Positions 9,477 to 20,352 of a stretch of 64,000 nt of DNA are shown piece by piece. The DNA lies in the NCBI GenBank assembly GCA_963576735.1, contig OY755177.1, positions 2,294,001-2,358,000 of the forward strand. Direction: 5' to 3'. This DNA is from Bedellia somnulentella (taxonomy: Eukaryota; Arthropoda; Insecta; Lepidoptera; Bedelliidae). Made by a program: the position numbers and the translations under genes. The notes under the pieces were generated by a model. The model was given only the letters and a program-made list of their open reading frames with translations. It ran no database searches and was not told the DNA's origin. The first letter of the stretch is position 1. Every line of letters starts with the position of its first letter.

Positions 9477-9479
9477 TTA

Positions 9480-9555
9480 TATAAGCCATATATATATATA
9501 TATATAAGCCATATATATATATAAGCCATATATATATATATATATATATATATAA
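9480..9555. repeat. AT microsatellite with ATAAGCC interruptions
   Basis: Runs of (AT)n are separated three times by ATAAGCC, forming a variable-length higher-order repeat. Confidence 0.8.
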
Positions 9556-9598
9556 CTTATTAAAAGTGACTCATCCATACAACTGATTCAGAACAAAT

Positions 9599-10058
9599 TT
9601 TGTAGTATTTTTCATCCCATCAAAAACATCACTGTTAGAAAGGTCCAAGTATTTTATTATCATATAAGGTATGTTAGGGAGAGTATTTTATCATCGCAGA
9701 TATAATACAACATTCCAAAATAAGAAACAGGTATCTGCCGAATAAAGCCTTTCAACTTTGATATGCACGTGTTCACCATTGCTTACATCTTTAAGTCTTG
9801 AATTTCCTTGACGCATATATCTGTCATGTTTTAAACTCAAACATGTTGAGAAGTAGGCATAAAATTCTTCTGATATAATTTTGAAATAAAACATTAATTT
9901 TATAGGCGTTAAGCAAACTTTAAATTATAACAAATGTTTCAAATATTTGAACACTTGTTTCCCGGTTTCAATTTAACACTTAGATTGTAAGGCGTTTCTG
10001 ACCGATCGATGGCATATTTTGTATAAAGCGAATTGCTATGTTTGTTGCTCTAAGTTTC
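9599..10058. other. Unassigned intergenic stretch
   Basis: AT-rich, with short open frames only. No repeat family recognised. Confidence 0.3.
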
Positions 10059-10059
10059 T

Positions 10060-10260
10060 TGAGTGGCAGCCACATGACGGGCCATACAGCGAGGGTAGGT
10101 CACCTACAAAGTGGACTAACGAAGGTGAAGGACTTGGCGAAGCTGGCAGGAAGCTAATTCACCAGAGCAACGGTTAACCGAACCTGTTGTCGGGATCGGT
10201 TGGGGGGGGGGGCTATGTCCAGCAGTGGACTTCTATTCGCTGAATAATGAGACATGAGTA
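10060..10260 (+). repeat. LINE 3' end fragment (GTCCAGCAGTGGAC type)
   Basis: The terminal motif ATGTCCAGCAGTGGACTTCT, followed by CGCTGAATAATGA, is a familiar 3' end of RTE-like LINEs in Lepidoptera. The upstream part resembles degenerate ORF2. It contains a run of ten G. Confidence 0.55.
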
Positions 10261-10676
10261 GAAAGTAAGATAGGTCAACCGATTTCATTAAATAAAGAAG
10301 CAAATATAAATTTATATTTCTTCAGTCTTTCACCTTTCAAGTAAGTAAATTGCACAAACATAAAAAACACGGCAATATTTAAGCATGCTTTAAAACGATT
10401 TTACTATATAAAAAATTGCGGAGTAAACTTAAAAATTTAAGAGCGTAATTTACATACAACACTTACCCCACTTTGTTATTAAAACATGGAGCACGTTAAC
10501 GTCGTACGGTTAAAAACTAATAATTTGGCAATTATATGTAAGTTTAATCAGATGGAACTCAAATGACATATTACCGTTCGTTACTTAATGTTGTCCAATC
10601 CATCCAACTCCGAGGCTATGAAAGTAGCTTCAACTGTTTAAAAGGTAAGAACATTAATATTTTAAAAGTCTATATT

Positions 10677-11110
10677 GTAGTGCCGGCTTAGAATGTCTAA
10701 GGGCAGAAACTGCGTTACGCGTGTGCATGCGCGATTTAGGTTCAGATTACGCTGGCCGCTTATAGCAGATTAGGCACTGACCAATGTAAATTGACTGCTC
10801 TTCTAAACACGCGTGGACGCGGCATTTTAGGTCTACTGATAGTGGTCAGTGCCCATTCAACTATGAAGCGACCAGCGTAATCTGACCCGACCCGAGACGC
10901 GCATACGCGTAACGCAGTTTCTGCCTTATACCTTTCTACCCACGGGTGTCGTAAAAGGTGACTATGGGTATGAGAATTTTGTTGATGATTCAACACCAAC
11001 GATACTTTATTTATACCATCTTCTCCCCTATCAACCTCAAAATGTGGCTTAGGAGTTCCTGGCTCTGAAGCTTTATTTATCCCTTTTTTGGATTAATGTC
11101 CGTTTATATG
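10677..11110 (+). repeat. Old SINE A copy split by a MITE
   Basis: GTAGTGCCGGCTTAGAATG precedes the MITE, and CCTTTCTACCCACGGGTGTC to GGATTAATGTCCG follows it. It lies in the interval just upstream of the aerolysin-like gene, probably in its 5' UTR intron. Confidence 0.6.
10702..10925. mobile_element. MITE with GGCAGAAACTGCGTTACGCG ends
   Basis: 224 bp with about 80-bp imperfect inverted arms that are unusually CpG-rich. It interrupts a SINE A copy. The target duplication could not be fixed. Confidence 0.75.
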
Positions 11111-11226
11111 TTCAAATCGATCGGTGTTTTTAATGTTTACTTATATCAAGTCACTTCCCTTGAAAATCGTACATATTTTTTACCACTAAAATACGTTTGA
11201 AAATATATCTTGATATCTAAAACTTG

Positions 11227-11246
11227 GATCATTTATTTTCTTTTAG
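11227..11246 (+). other. Splice acceptor directly before the aerolysin-like ATG
   Basis: A pyrimidine-rich tract ending TTTTAG touches the start codon, indicating a leader intron and so eukaryotic processing of this gene. Confidence 0.6.
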
Positions 11247-12215
11247 ATGATATTAGAAAAGACTGGTATTCTGGTCTTAAGTTTACTTTTCTTCATTAAC
11301 TGGAGTGATGGCGCGGATCCTGTTTTTGAAATAGACATTGATGCGGCTGGCTCAGAAGATGAAATCAGAGCATTTGTTTCGGGTAAATCAGTCTCAACAT
11401 TACAAGTCACAGATATCAAGACATGGGAACTCACCGATGAAAATCTTAAAAAATTCGTAAAAAACTATTTTAATGGATTCGATTTTTTCCAATCAATGCG
11501 CTTGTCTGGAGATCGCGACAGGAACCCAGTTCAACAGATTTTGTATCCTTTATCGGTTAAAAACTACGATGTCACTTACCACCCAGTAACCCTTGCAAAG
11601 GTTGGATTTGAAAATTATTTTTCAGATTCAGTGGACTTCAGTGGAGGATTAAAAAAGGAAGTTACCAATTCCGTCAAAACTTCTTGGAAAGGAAGCGAGT
11701 CTTATTCGATAGACTCGTCCATTAGAGTCGGCGTCAATTTCGGTATATTTTCCGCTGGTGCCTCTGTATCCTTTGGTTATAACTCTAAATGGGGTGCATC
11801 GGACACTAAAGAAGAAAAAACTACTATATCTTACACTTCAAGCGTGACAGTACCTTCAAAGCCTGGAGATAAAGGATTTATTATTATACAATCAAATCAA
11901 TCAGAAGCTAAAATAGATGTGACATACCAAGGATATCTTAAAGGTGACGTTATACTAATCGGGACGACCACCAAAGGTAAAAAACAGGAAGTGTTTCTCG
12001 ACGTTAATGCTCTGTTGAAATACAACAACATACCGATCACTAGAAATATTACACAAACGCTCATTTTATCGTATTATTCTAATACACAACTGAATGTGGT
12101 AAAAGAAGGAGATACAATCCTAAAAACTTACGCCTCGGAAAGTGCTCCCCACGAAACATATAATCCTCCCCCTGGAACTCGTCCAAAATTTTTGGTTGAA
12201 CAAAAACCTAAATAA
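11247..12215 (+). CDS. Secreted aerolysin/ETX-MTX2-like beta-pore-forming protein
   Basis: 322 aa in one exon. Residues 1-22 form a signal peptide (ILVLSLLFFINWSDG), so the product is secreted. Residues about 95-240 are rich in Ser, Thr and aromatic residues in alternating beta-strand pattern; about 155-185 (RVGVNFGIFSAGASVSFG) look like the amphipathic insertion hairpin of this family. The protein has no cysteine and has N-glycosylation sequons near 217 and 267. The family consists of bacterial toxins and several eukaryotic lineages that gained them by transfer. The role in insects is not known from sequence; defence or egg/haemolymph storage are guesses. A strong splice acceptor (TTTATTTTCTTTTAG) abuts the ATG, so a 5' UTR intron is likely; AAAAG|GTAAGA at 10645 is a possible donor. 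A Helitron-like CTAGCTGACC end starts 28 bp after the stop. Confidence 0.75.
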   Translation: MILEKTGILVLSLLFFINWSDGADPVFEIDIDAAGSEDEIRAFVSGKSVSTLQVTDIKTWELTDENLKKFVKNYFNGFDFFQSMRLSGDRDRNPVQQILYPLSVKNYDVTYHPVTLAKVGFENYFSDSVDFSGGLKKEVTNSVKTSWKGSESYSIDSSIRVGVNFGIFSAGASVSFGYNSKWGASDTKEEKTTISYTSSVTVPSKPGDKGFIIIQSNQSEAKIDVTYQGYLKGDVILIGTTTKGKKQEVFLDVNALLKYNNIPITRNITQTLILSYYSNTQLNVVKEGDTILKTYASESAPHETYNPPPGTRPKFLVEQKPK

Positions 12216-12242
12216 TAGTTTCACTGAACTATTTACGTTTTA

Positions 12243-12500
12243 CTAGCTGACCAGCGTAACTTTGTCCGCATATTTATATCAGAAAAAAGTAGAAAAAATG
12301 TTTTATTTAATTTTCCTATACATAAACTATGCTTACCTACCTAATTTTATGAAAACCCGTCTTCAGCCATGATTGATATGGTATAACAAACATCTAAACA
12401 TCCAAAAGTTTTACGACATATTCAGTTAAATGGGGATCCATCAGAGATTTTTTTTTCCATCAGGTTTACTAATTTTATTAAAAAATTTGTAATGTTTTTT
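12243..12500 (-). mobile_element. Degenerate Helitron 3' end
   Basis: CTAGCTGACCAGCGTAACTT resembles the minus-oriented CTAG end of a common lepidopteran Helitron family. The other end was not found, so the right boundary is a guess. Confidence 0.35.
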
Positions 12501-12675
12501 TTTAAAGTTTATATTCCTACTTTACCTCCTCTGTAGAAAACATTTGTTTTTTTATCACACAAATATTTAAAAAATGGAACCAAAAACGTACTTTACAATT
12601 AGTTTACTTTACTTCCAAGTCCACAATTAAAAAAGGAGCATACACTTTAATTAGCTTACAAACATTATAAAAGGA

Positions 12676-12798
12676 ACATACATACATATACACACGGCTA
12701 TAAATCCCTGGAAGGGATAGCCCGAGCTAGGAAATTAAAAATTCCTCAGCCACTTTTGGAAGTTGCGTGGGGAAAAGATGGTGAAAAGAAATAAAAAA
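12676..12798 (-). repeat. SINE A, 5'-truncated
   Basis: ACATACATATAC tail, CACGGCTATAAATCCC and the CCTCAGCCACTTTTGG block are present. The head half is missing. Confidence 0.75.
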
Positions 12799-12814
12799 CC
12801 AAATACGTGAATTC

Positions 12815-13215
12815 CTTAGCGAGGACCTTCGAATTGATTTTTGCGAGTCACTGATACTGTCAAAATTAAATTATTGTGATGCCGTTACTGGACCTAGACT
12901 GCTTTCCACTTCTTCCAAACATTTGATGAAAGTACAAAAGACTATTGGTGTTGTCTGAAAATCAGTTCTGTGAGTCAAAAGCTCACAGAAAATGCTGAGA
13001 CAGCACCAATTCGCTGTTCGGGTGGCACGGGAGGTGCATGACAAATTTTTGTATGTTTTTTATTGATTCTCTTTTTTGTTTTCTATTATTTTTTATTTTA
13101 TAACTAATTTATTTCAAAAGTTGTTAAAATTAAGTTGTAAATTATATTTTGTATTATGTTACTTGTTCTTCTTGTGCCTACAAATGGCGAATAAACGTTT
13201 TTCTTTCTTTCTTTC
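12815..13215 (+). pseudogene. Jockey-like LINE fragment with structured 3' UTR
   Basis: 12825-12950 translates in part as SLILSKLNYCDAVTGPRLL, a block of Jockey/CR1-type reverse transcriptases. It is followed by a 3' UTR with nested inverted repeats (12948-13017) and a terminal TGGCGAATAAACG plus (TTTC)n. The same 3' UTR recurs at 35785-36055. Confidence 0.65.
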
Positions 13216-13765
13216 TATTATAAATACATTCACGTTGCAAATTGCACTTAGCTACGTTGTTATTTGGACTGGTTAAAACGGGGAACCTAGTTACCTCTAC
13301 TGCTACAAATGTAATTCGTGAGCTGCGGCTAATGTCTTGCAAGCAGTCAACGTAACCGCTTACCCTTTTGAGAGCTTTTGCTTGAGTATATATTTGACTG
13401 AATATTTTAAGCTGCTTAAAAACCCACTAAAAAGGAATTCAAATTAAAGGGAAACCCTTTCAGAATACCATAGTAATTATTGATAGTGAAAAACAACAAG
13501 ACGTGTCTTCGATGTCACCGTCACAACATAACATACATTTTTTTTATATGGCATATTGCTAGGCCAGCCGCCCTCCGGCCGGTTCTAACATTCAAGTGGA
13601 CAACACAAAAGCTTCTCAATCATTTTACTTAAGGCGTAAAAATTTGTACTCTTGCACTTTTCACCTCGCAATGTTCCAACAAATCTATCTATCTATGTTT
13701 TCTATGTCGTCATTTTCTTTCAACACACATATAGAACAGAGAGACAAATCGGTTCTAACAAATAC
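13216..13765. other. Unassigned intergenic stretch
   Basis: No recognised gene or repeat. A short GC dyad GGCCAGCCGCCCTCCGGCCGG lies near 13562. Confidence 0.3.
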
Positions 13766-13769
13766 CTCA

Positions 13770-14092
13770 CAGCCCATATTATGTCCCCACCAAGGGGCTC
13801 GAGCCTACCCTATATAAGGTGATTTAGCCATAATCCACCACGCTAGCCAACTGCGGTTTGGCAGACTAACGACTACTACCGTAATAGTAGCCGGGACCGA
13901 CGGCTTAACGTGCCTTCCGAAGCACGAAATTATCTTAATTTTCGGATAATCCCACACCCAGTATGGAAGGATATTGCAGGCTGTTATATCTTACAAATTA
14001 TATTTGTAAGGTTACGATCCCCCGGGGATCGCACCCGAGACCTCCGTACTTGAAACCAAGCGCTCAACCCCGAGACCACGGAGGCAGTCAGT
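13770..14092 (-). repeat. SINE C copy (tRNA-derived)
   Basis: Read on the minus strand, the head is CCGTGGTCTCGGGGTTGAGC with B box GGGTGCGATCCCC. The body has GTGCTTCGGAAGGCACG, AGCCGTCGGTCCCGG and a terminal AAGGGGCTCGAG...GGACATA. Other copies are at 34993-35160 and 36645-36960. Confidence 0.75.
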
Positions 14093-14467
14093 CAGTCTAA
14101 CACCTAAACAGGCCAATACGACGTAATGTGAAATTGTTAATCTAAAAAGCTTAGGCGTCAATATATCCCACGTGAAGATCCCATTATACGAAATGCTATA
14201 ATCTCGGCTATAACCCTAAAAGCGGTACCTCGATATATAACCATACTTGAACAACTTTAGGAGCTAAGAGAGGAATAGTTAGTAAGTAAAATACAGAACC
14301 GTTATTGGTGATGGGTTATGTACGTTATGATTGAGTCTCATTTCCCAAAAATAATTTTAAAAACAACTTGTAACTTCTTTAACTCAAACCCAAACGTTCA
14401 CACCGTAAATTCTCTAAGTTCTAATAAATCTGAATATCACGCATCATTAATTCCACCTAGTCTTCAG

Positions 14468-14630
14468 GTTCAGAATACCCACGTTTTGCTTGGACAGTGC
14501 ATCCACGTGTTGGGGGCAGGCCTATTGCAGTGCAGTTATGTACATACGTTATTAAAACACTGTCATATGACTGAGTACAACTTGCCATGAGTTTATTCAC
14601 GGTGTTTTTCCTTAGCGTTAATAACCTAAA
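14468..14630 (-). repeat. SINE B fragment
   Basis: The central part of SINE B in minus orientation (TACCCACGTTTTGCTTGGAC, GGGGGCAGGCCTATTG, GACTGAGTACAAC). Tail and tRNA head are missing. Confidence 0.65.
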
Positions 14631-15805
14631 GTTTAGGTCCTAAACATGATAAATTAACTACACAATATACGTATTATTTTTAATATGTTGGTGCGAATAT
14701 TGCATCAGAACAGTCAGTTGCCCCATGCCATACAAATTTTAAAAAAAATTTTTTGACATACATAAACACATTTTGTCTTGCTTATTTTTTTTGATATTTT
14801 ATTAATATTTCATTTATAAAAAAAATAAAACTTGAACGCATCCAACACAACAAACCTAAGTTGGGATCACAGTCAGACGCCCAAATGAACAAAACTATCG
14901 ATACGTAAATAGTAATGCCGGCCGGGTGCGTTTGATTTTTCATTAAGAAGCATCTTGGAACGCGACATAAGGTTGGCGCTAAACAGTCAATGTATTACAG
15001 GAAACAAACCCCAGGTGGTGTGAATAGCAGTTCTGTCCCTATCGGTTTGCTAATTTCCTCAAATCAATGATATAAATAATCTATGGCTCAAATTGTTTGT
15101 GTTGTTTTATTTGTAAGTGTAATCTCTTCAAAACTGTAAATACGTTCCTCATAAATCAAATCACATTGTTTCCTATTAATCCTGAAAAAGAAGCATACTC
15201 TGAGTAAAGTTTATTTAGTATAACCCTTATATTTCTGGTCTTATTATGTTTACCGCCAAAAATTCTAATTCCAATCTTATTCTTGGAAGTAACTATAATC
15301 TAAACTACAATTTCATAAAAAACACACCGTTTAAATTCTCAATCCAACAATAGATATGTTACAATACGTATATTCGCAGCATACTCTTTTTTTCCAGTGC
15401 ACATTTTCAAGACATGCATCATCACTCTTAGTCGCGTTCGTTCGTACGAACTGTTTGCTCTTTGTATCTTTATTTTGTTTGCATCAGAGTATTACTGTGA
15501 GTGTTGATCTACCATCTGCAACTATCGATTAGGTCAAAGCATGCAATATTTTTGTGCTGAATCATTTAAGCTGTATAAGCTTTAGCGGCGACATTTTGCA
15601 ACTAACGACACAGCATTAGCAGAAAATTTCAAGATCCGAAAATAATGGAATTAATAAATATGGAAGCTAAAAGTAGCTAATCAGCTTCTTTACCAGTAAT
15701 AATAACATAGTGTTTTATTCAAAATCACTTAAATATATCGATATATCTCTAATGTGTATAGTGTACATCACTAGGACTAAATATTTTTTGTCTATCTTGA
15801 ACGCA
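14631..15805. other. Intergenic region upstream of Hsc70
   Basis: No gene or known repeat is recognised. The 15-mer CTTGAACGCATCCAA occurs at about 14830 and again at 15797 beside the promoter. Distal Hsc70 control elements could lie here, but nothing specific is visible. Confidence 0.3.
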
Positions 15806-15810
15806 TCCAA

Positions 15811-15930
15811 AAAGATCAGCCAATGAAAAATTTGCGCCACTCAAAAGGACGTCTGTGATTGGCTGACCTCTAGAATATTCGAGAAAACTCTAGTGACGTC
15901 GATCGTCGTATGGAGTGGGTGGTATAAAGT
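15811..15930 (+). promoter_or_regulatory. Hsc70 promoter: CCAAT pair, heat shock element, CRE-like site, TATA
   Basis: The order is CCAAT at 15820-15824, inverted CCAAT (ATTGG) at 15858-15862, a perfect three-unit heat shock element GAAtaTTCgaGAA at 15873-15885, TGACGTC at 15894-15900 and TATAAA at 15923-15928. The two CCAAT boxes are part of an inverted repeat (TCAGCCAAT / ATTGGCTGA). Transcription should start near 15953. The heat shock element implies stress response in addition to constitutive expression. Confidence 0.82.
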
Positions 15931-15952
15931 CGGGAATTTTACGTTTCCGCCA

Positions 15953-16043
15953 TCTTACTTTGTGAAAAGAAGCCGTCAATCGCGCACGTTTGCTGAGTTC
16001 TACTATTAATTTTACTTCGACTTACATATAACAAGAAATCATT
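15953..16043 (+). other. Hsc70 5' UTR exon (noncoding)
   Basis: It runs from about 25 bp after TATAAA to the donor ATT|GTAAGT at 16044. The start is inferred; the donor is seen. Intron 1 (16044-16520) ends in TTTTTTTTAACAG directly against the ATG. Confidence 0.65.
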
Positions 16044-16520
16044 GTAAGTAGTCATTCTGTTTTATTCATAAATAATTATATTTTATATTCCTGTAATTGT
16101 TAGACTTCCAAATCTTCCTATAAAATCACGAATGCCCCAAGTCTGATAGTTCCTATTCCTTCTAGTTGGGTCACATTCAGGTCAGGATCTATATGATGAT
16201 GAGTCATGATTTTATGTCGCTTATCAGTTTTAAAAGTTAGATTAGTATTAAAATTAATCCCACCAAGAAGAAAGTAACTATAGTACTTCCCATTCCCACG
16301 TGGTTTTTGTTCTAGAACATTTTGACTTCTTTGCGTGATTGTCATAGATTCCCTATTTGAAATACCGGATGTGAGTAGTTCTTTGTATTCTGCAGATAAA
16401 TTACTTCCTTATTCTGCGAAATCAATGTTCGTGACCAAATCAATAACGTAATGGCGGCGCCTTCTGGAAAACCGGTGCGCGCTTTGTTCGCCATTTTCTA
16501 ACGCATGTTTTTTTTAACAG

Positions 16521-18793
16521 ATGGCGACTAAAGCACCTGCGGTTGGTATTGATTTGGGTACTACTTATTCCTGCGTTGGAGTATTCCAACATGGAAAGGT
16601 GGAGATCATCGCTAACGACCAAGGCAACAGGACAACACCCTCATATGTTGCCTTTACTGACACCGAGCGTCTCATCGGAGATGCTGCCAAGAACCAGGTG
16701 GCGATGAACCCTAACAACACCATTTTTGGTAAGATTCATTAATATTTGAACTAAACGTTGAACTGGTTATGTAGGTTCTGCACGTGGGTTGCACGTGATT
16801 GTCATTGCATTGGTCGTTGGCTTATTTCAGTCATATATTGTAGTGTGGTTTGTATTAGTGATTGCGATGAGTCAGAATAAGACAATGACCTATTGAAATG
16901 ATCTGTTGAATTTTATGATGACACCCAATTTAACTAGACTAGAGTCTCTGAACATATTGAATGATAACGTTAATCTGATGGATTTCTATTGTTACTTGTA
17001 TTTTTAAAACTTTAGACATCTCTAACAATGTTTTTTCATTAATTACAGATGCCAAAAGACTGATTGGTCGCAAGTTCGAAGATGCCACAGTACAGGCTGA
17101 CATGAAGCACTGGCCTTTTGAAGTCATCAGTGATGGTGGAAAGCCTAAAATTAAAGTAGCATACAAGGGTGAAGACAAGACCTTCTTCCCCGAAGAAGTG
17201 AGCTCAATGGTTCTAACTAAAATGAAGGAGACTGCTGAGGCATACCTCGGTAAAACAGTGCAAAATGCAGTAATCACGGTTCCAGCGTACTTCAATGACT
17301 CTCAAAGACAGGCCACTAAAGATTCGGGTACAATCTCTGGCTTGAATGTTCTTAGAATAATTAATGAACCTACTGCTGCTGCGATTGCCTATGGTTTAGA
17401 CAAGAAAGGAGGTGGTGAAAGGAATGTGTTGATCTTTGATCTCGGTGGTGGTACCTTTGATGTGTCTATTTTGACCATTGAGGATGGTATCTTTGAAGTA
17501 AAATCTACTGCTGGAGATACTCATTTGGGTGGAGAAGACTTTGACAACCGCATGGTCAACCACTTTGTTCAGGAATTCAAGAGGAAATACAAGAAAGAAC
17601 TGACCACCAACAAGAGGGCTCTCAGACGGCTCCGAACAGCCTGTGAAAGAGCAAAGAGAACTCTTTCCTCATCAACTCAGGCCAGCATTGAAATTGACTC
17701 CCTGTTTGAGGGTATAGATTTCTACACATCTATTACCAGAGCCCGATTTGAAGAATTGAATGCTGATCTGTTCCGTTCTACCATGGAGCCTGTGGAGAAG
17801 TCAATCCGTGATGCCAAGATGGACAAGTCTCAGATCCATGACATTGTCTTGGTTGGTGGATCCACCCGTATCCCCAAGGTCCAGAAACTTCTTCAAGACT
17901 TTTTCAACGGAAAAGAGCTCAACAAGTCCATCAACCCTGATGAGGCTGTAGCCTATGGGGCTGCTGTGCAGGCTGCCATCTTGCACGGTGACAAGTCTGA
18001 AGAAGTACAAGATCTGCTACTGCTTGACGTTACTCCCCTGTCACTGGGTATTGAGACTGCTGGTGGTGTCATGACCACACTCATCAAGCGTAACACCACC
18101 ATCCCCACCAAACAGACCCAGACCTTCACAACATACTCGGATAACCAACCCGGAGTACTTATCCAGGTATTTGAGGGTGAGCGTGCCATGACCAGAGACA
18201 ACAACTTGCTTGGAAAGTTTGAACTGACTGGTATCCCTCCAGCACCCCGAGGTGTCCCACAAATTGAGGTGACATTTGACATTGATGCCAACGGTATTCT
18301 CAATGTATCTGCCATTGAAAAATCCACCAACAAGGAAAACAAAATCACCATCACCAATGACAAGGGTCGTTTGTCCAAGGAGGAAATTGAAAGGATGGTT
18401 AATGAGGCTGAGAAATACCGTAATGAAGATGAGAAACAGCGTGACAACATCCAAGCCAAGAATGGGCTTGAGTCTTACTGCTTCAACATGAAGTCCACCA
18501 TGGAAGATGAGAAGCTGAAGGACAAAATCACAGACGCTGACAAACAAACCATCTTGGACAAGTGCAATGACACCATTAAGTGGTTGGATGCTAACCAGCT
18601 GGCTGACAAGGAAGAGTATGAGCACAAACAGAAGGAGTTGGAAGGAGTGTGCAACCCGATCATCACCAAGTTGTACCAAGGAGTGGGTGGAGTCCCTGGA
18701 GGCATGCCTGGCTTCCCTGGAGGAGCCCCGGGAGCTGGTGGGGCTGCCCCCGGAGCCGGAGGTGCCGGACCTACCATTGAAGAGGTCGACTAA
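16521..18793 (+). CDS. Hsc70-4: Heat shock cognate 70 kDa protein, cytosolic (two coding exons)
   Basis: Coding exons 16521-16728 and 17049-18793 join in frame (TTT G|AT GCC) to give 650 aa, a normal length for cytosolic Hsc70. Signatures seen: IDLGTTYS at residues 10-17, [12 protein letters not shown], the [13 protein letters not shown] block, the substrate-binding domain, a C-terminal Gly/Pro-rich GGMPGFPGG segment and terminal EEVD for TPR co-chaperones. It is an ATP-dependent chaperone for folding, transport and clathrin uncoating. The intron 16729-17048 has GT...AG ends. The EEVD end without KDEL or a transit peptide excludes the ER and mitochondrial paralogs. The symbol follows insect usage for the cognate gene. 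Confidence 0.97.
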
Positions 18794-18869
18794 ACATTCC
18801 ATTTCACATTGTATAAGATCAATTTTGGCAATTACATTATAAGACAGATCTCTGTTGTTGTGAAAGCTG

Positions 18870-18875
18870 AATAAA
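18870..18875 (+). terminator. Hsc70 poly(A) signal AATAAA
   Basis: AATAAA lies 77 bp after the stop codon, giving a short 3' UTR. Confidence 0.85.
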
Positions 18876-18894
18876 TGGTTTTAACCTATTTGTC

Positions 18895-19770
18895 TCTTAA
18901 ATTTACTGAAAACTAATCCAACACACTTGGACTACAACAAGTCGTAGTGTTTTTTTACTGAATTTAGGCAAGTAAAGCCCCTTATCTTATTAAATTATGT
19001 CTCCATCCATTCTTACCCTTACAAATTGTAAGGTACAATGGCGCTTAATCTCGAGAAGGCTGCGAGTTAACACTGAACTTCAACGTATATATTACCTACT
19101 GTAATACAGGGGTTACTTAATACACGTAGTGGGAGTTTTTTAGTCAGTTTTCCCCTATTGATTGTCCCCTCATCTTTTACTTACGAGTCTATACGTTAAT
19201 TACCCCTCCGTACAGATTAAATGACCTGATTCTGTAGAGACGCTGTTTATTCCCACTTGAGTCATTCAACAACCTTAATCTCAAAGTAGACGTGTCAACC
19301 TGTCAAGTGACTTCTTTCAAGTTCAAGCGTGAACTTTGATATAAACATTGCAATATTTCTTTATATCTAAACCAATCTAAGTTTATCAAGCGGTTACCTA
19401 GGTACACATTATTATTACGGATTTGTACCAAAAATAAGTTATGAACTGGAGCTTGACTAATGGATTTGCACATTTAATAAGTCAAAATTACTAGATCTGA
19501 AGACCAACTACCTATAGACAGATAACGCGCGTGGCACCCTATATGCCTCCTTCGCACAATCGGTGTTGACACAAACAATTTTGCCTCGCTTGTGGTAATT
19601 TGGTAAGGCTTTTCTCATGCTTTCAATAACGACAAACATATAATGTTACCGAACATATATGGCAAATATCCTCAAATAAAATAGATAAATTATGAGCAAA
19701 CAATAAACTAAAATGCAACACATACCTACTAACAATGACTAATCAATAAATAGACAACAATCATATTTTA
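18895..19770. other. Unassigned intergenic stretch
   Basis: No gene or repeat family recognised. Confidence 0.3.
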
Positions 19771-19772
19771 TT

Positions 19773-19866
19773 AAGTCACGTGATGTTCAGAATTTCAGAA
19801 GTATTAGTACCTCTGCCAACCCCTTCGGGGATATTCGGCGTGAACGTTTATGTTATGTTATATTTT
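19773..19866 (+). repeat. SINE B 3' end
   Basis: CACGTGATGTTCAG, CCTCTGCCAACCCCTTCGG, ATTCGGCGTGAACG and a TTATG-type tail are present. Confidence 0.8.
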
Positions 19867-20350
19867 ATTTAATTAGTTCCGAATTCTTTCCTTGTTCATA
19901 GTAATTATCTTATTCATATGATGATTTCTCACTTCTATAGGATTATGGAGATTTTGAAGTGGGCAACACCGTTGTTTTTTGTTGTTGTAGGTTATGTCTA
20001 GAATTAAATCAAAAACACAGTTAAAACGTATAAATAACAGCATATCTTCTATTGTGAATCTAATAAGGTTCATAAGCTGTAAATATATTCCGAGTTTTCT
20101 TTGATACGCCACTGCGAAGTGATTCATCTGAGGCTTTGTACTCGCTACGATAACTGCAGCCCAAAACTTTTTATTTACCTATTTTTAAAGCACGATCACA
20201 TAAACAAGGTCTCTGTCCTAAACAAAATTACAACCTACGAGTCCAAAATATGATTTGTTGCACGTATTTGAACAAAATAATCTTAAATCATCAAAGGTAA
20301 ACAAAGAGCTTATTATTCTGACACTGAATTTTCTATATATATTTTCTATA
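19867..20350. other. Unassigned intergenic stretch between two SINE B copies
   Basis: AT-rich. An 84-codon minus frame (19873-20127) has no recognisable features. Confidence 0.3.
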
Positions 20351-20352
20351 TT

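Larger units (their letters stand above)
7534..9598. mobile_element. Outer foldback element with about 50-bp inverted ends, broken by later insertions
   Basis: 7534-7587 (ATTTGTTCTGAATCAG...TTAATAAGTTATATATATA) is repeated inverted at about 9551-9598. Everything between is later insertions (Helitron 2, a TIR element, a SINE) plus AT microsatellite. The original element may have been a short palindromic MITE of a few hundred bp. Confidence 0.75.

Noticed and set aside
9489..9553. Satellite array
   Set aside because: Too short. It is an AT microsatellite with three ATAAGCC interruptions.
12948..13017. Hammerhead ribozyme in the LINE 3' UTR
   Set aside because: The three-way junction lacks the CUGANGA and GAAA core nucleotides.
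17953..18802. Long minus-strand frames opposite Hsc70
   Set aside because: Shadows of the strongly codon-biased Hsc70 exon. No independent motif.
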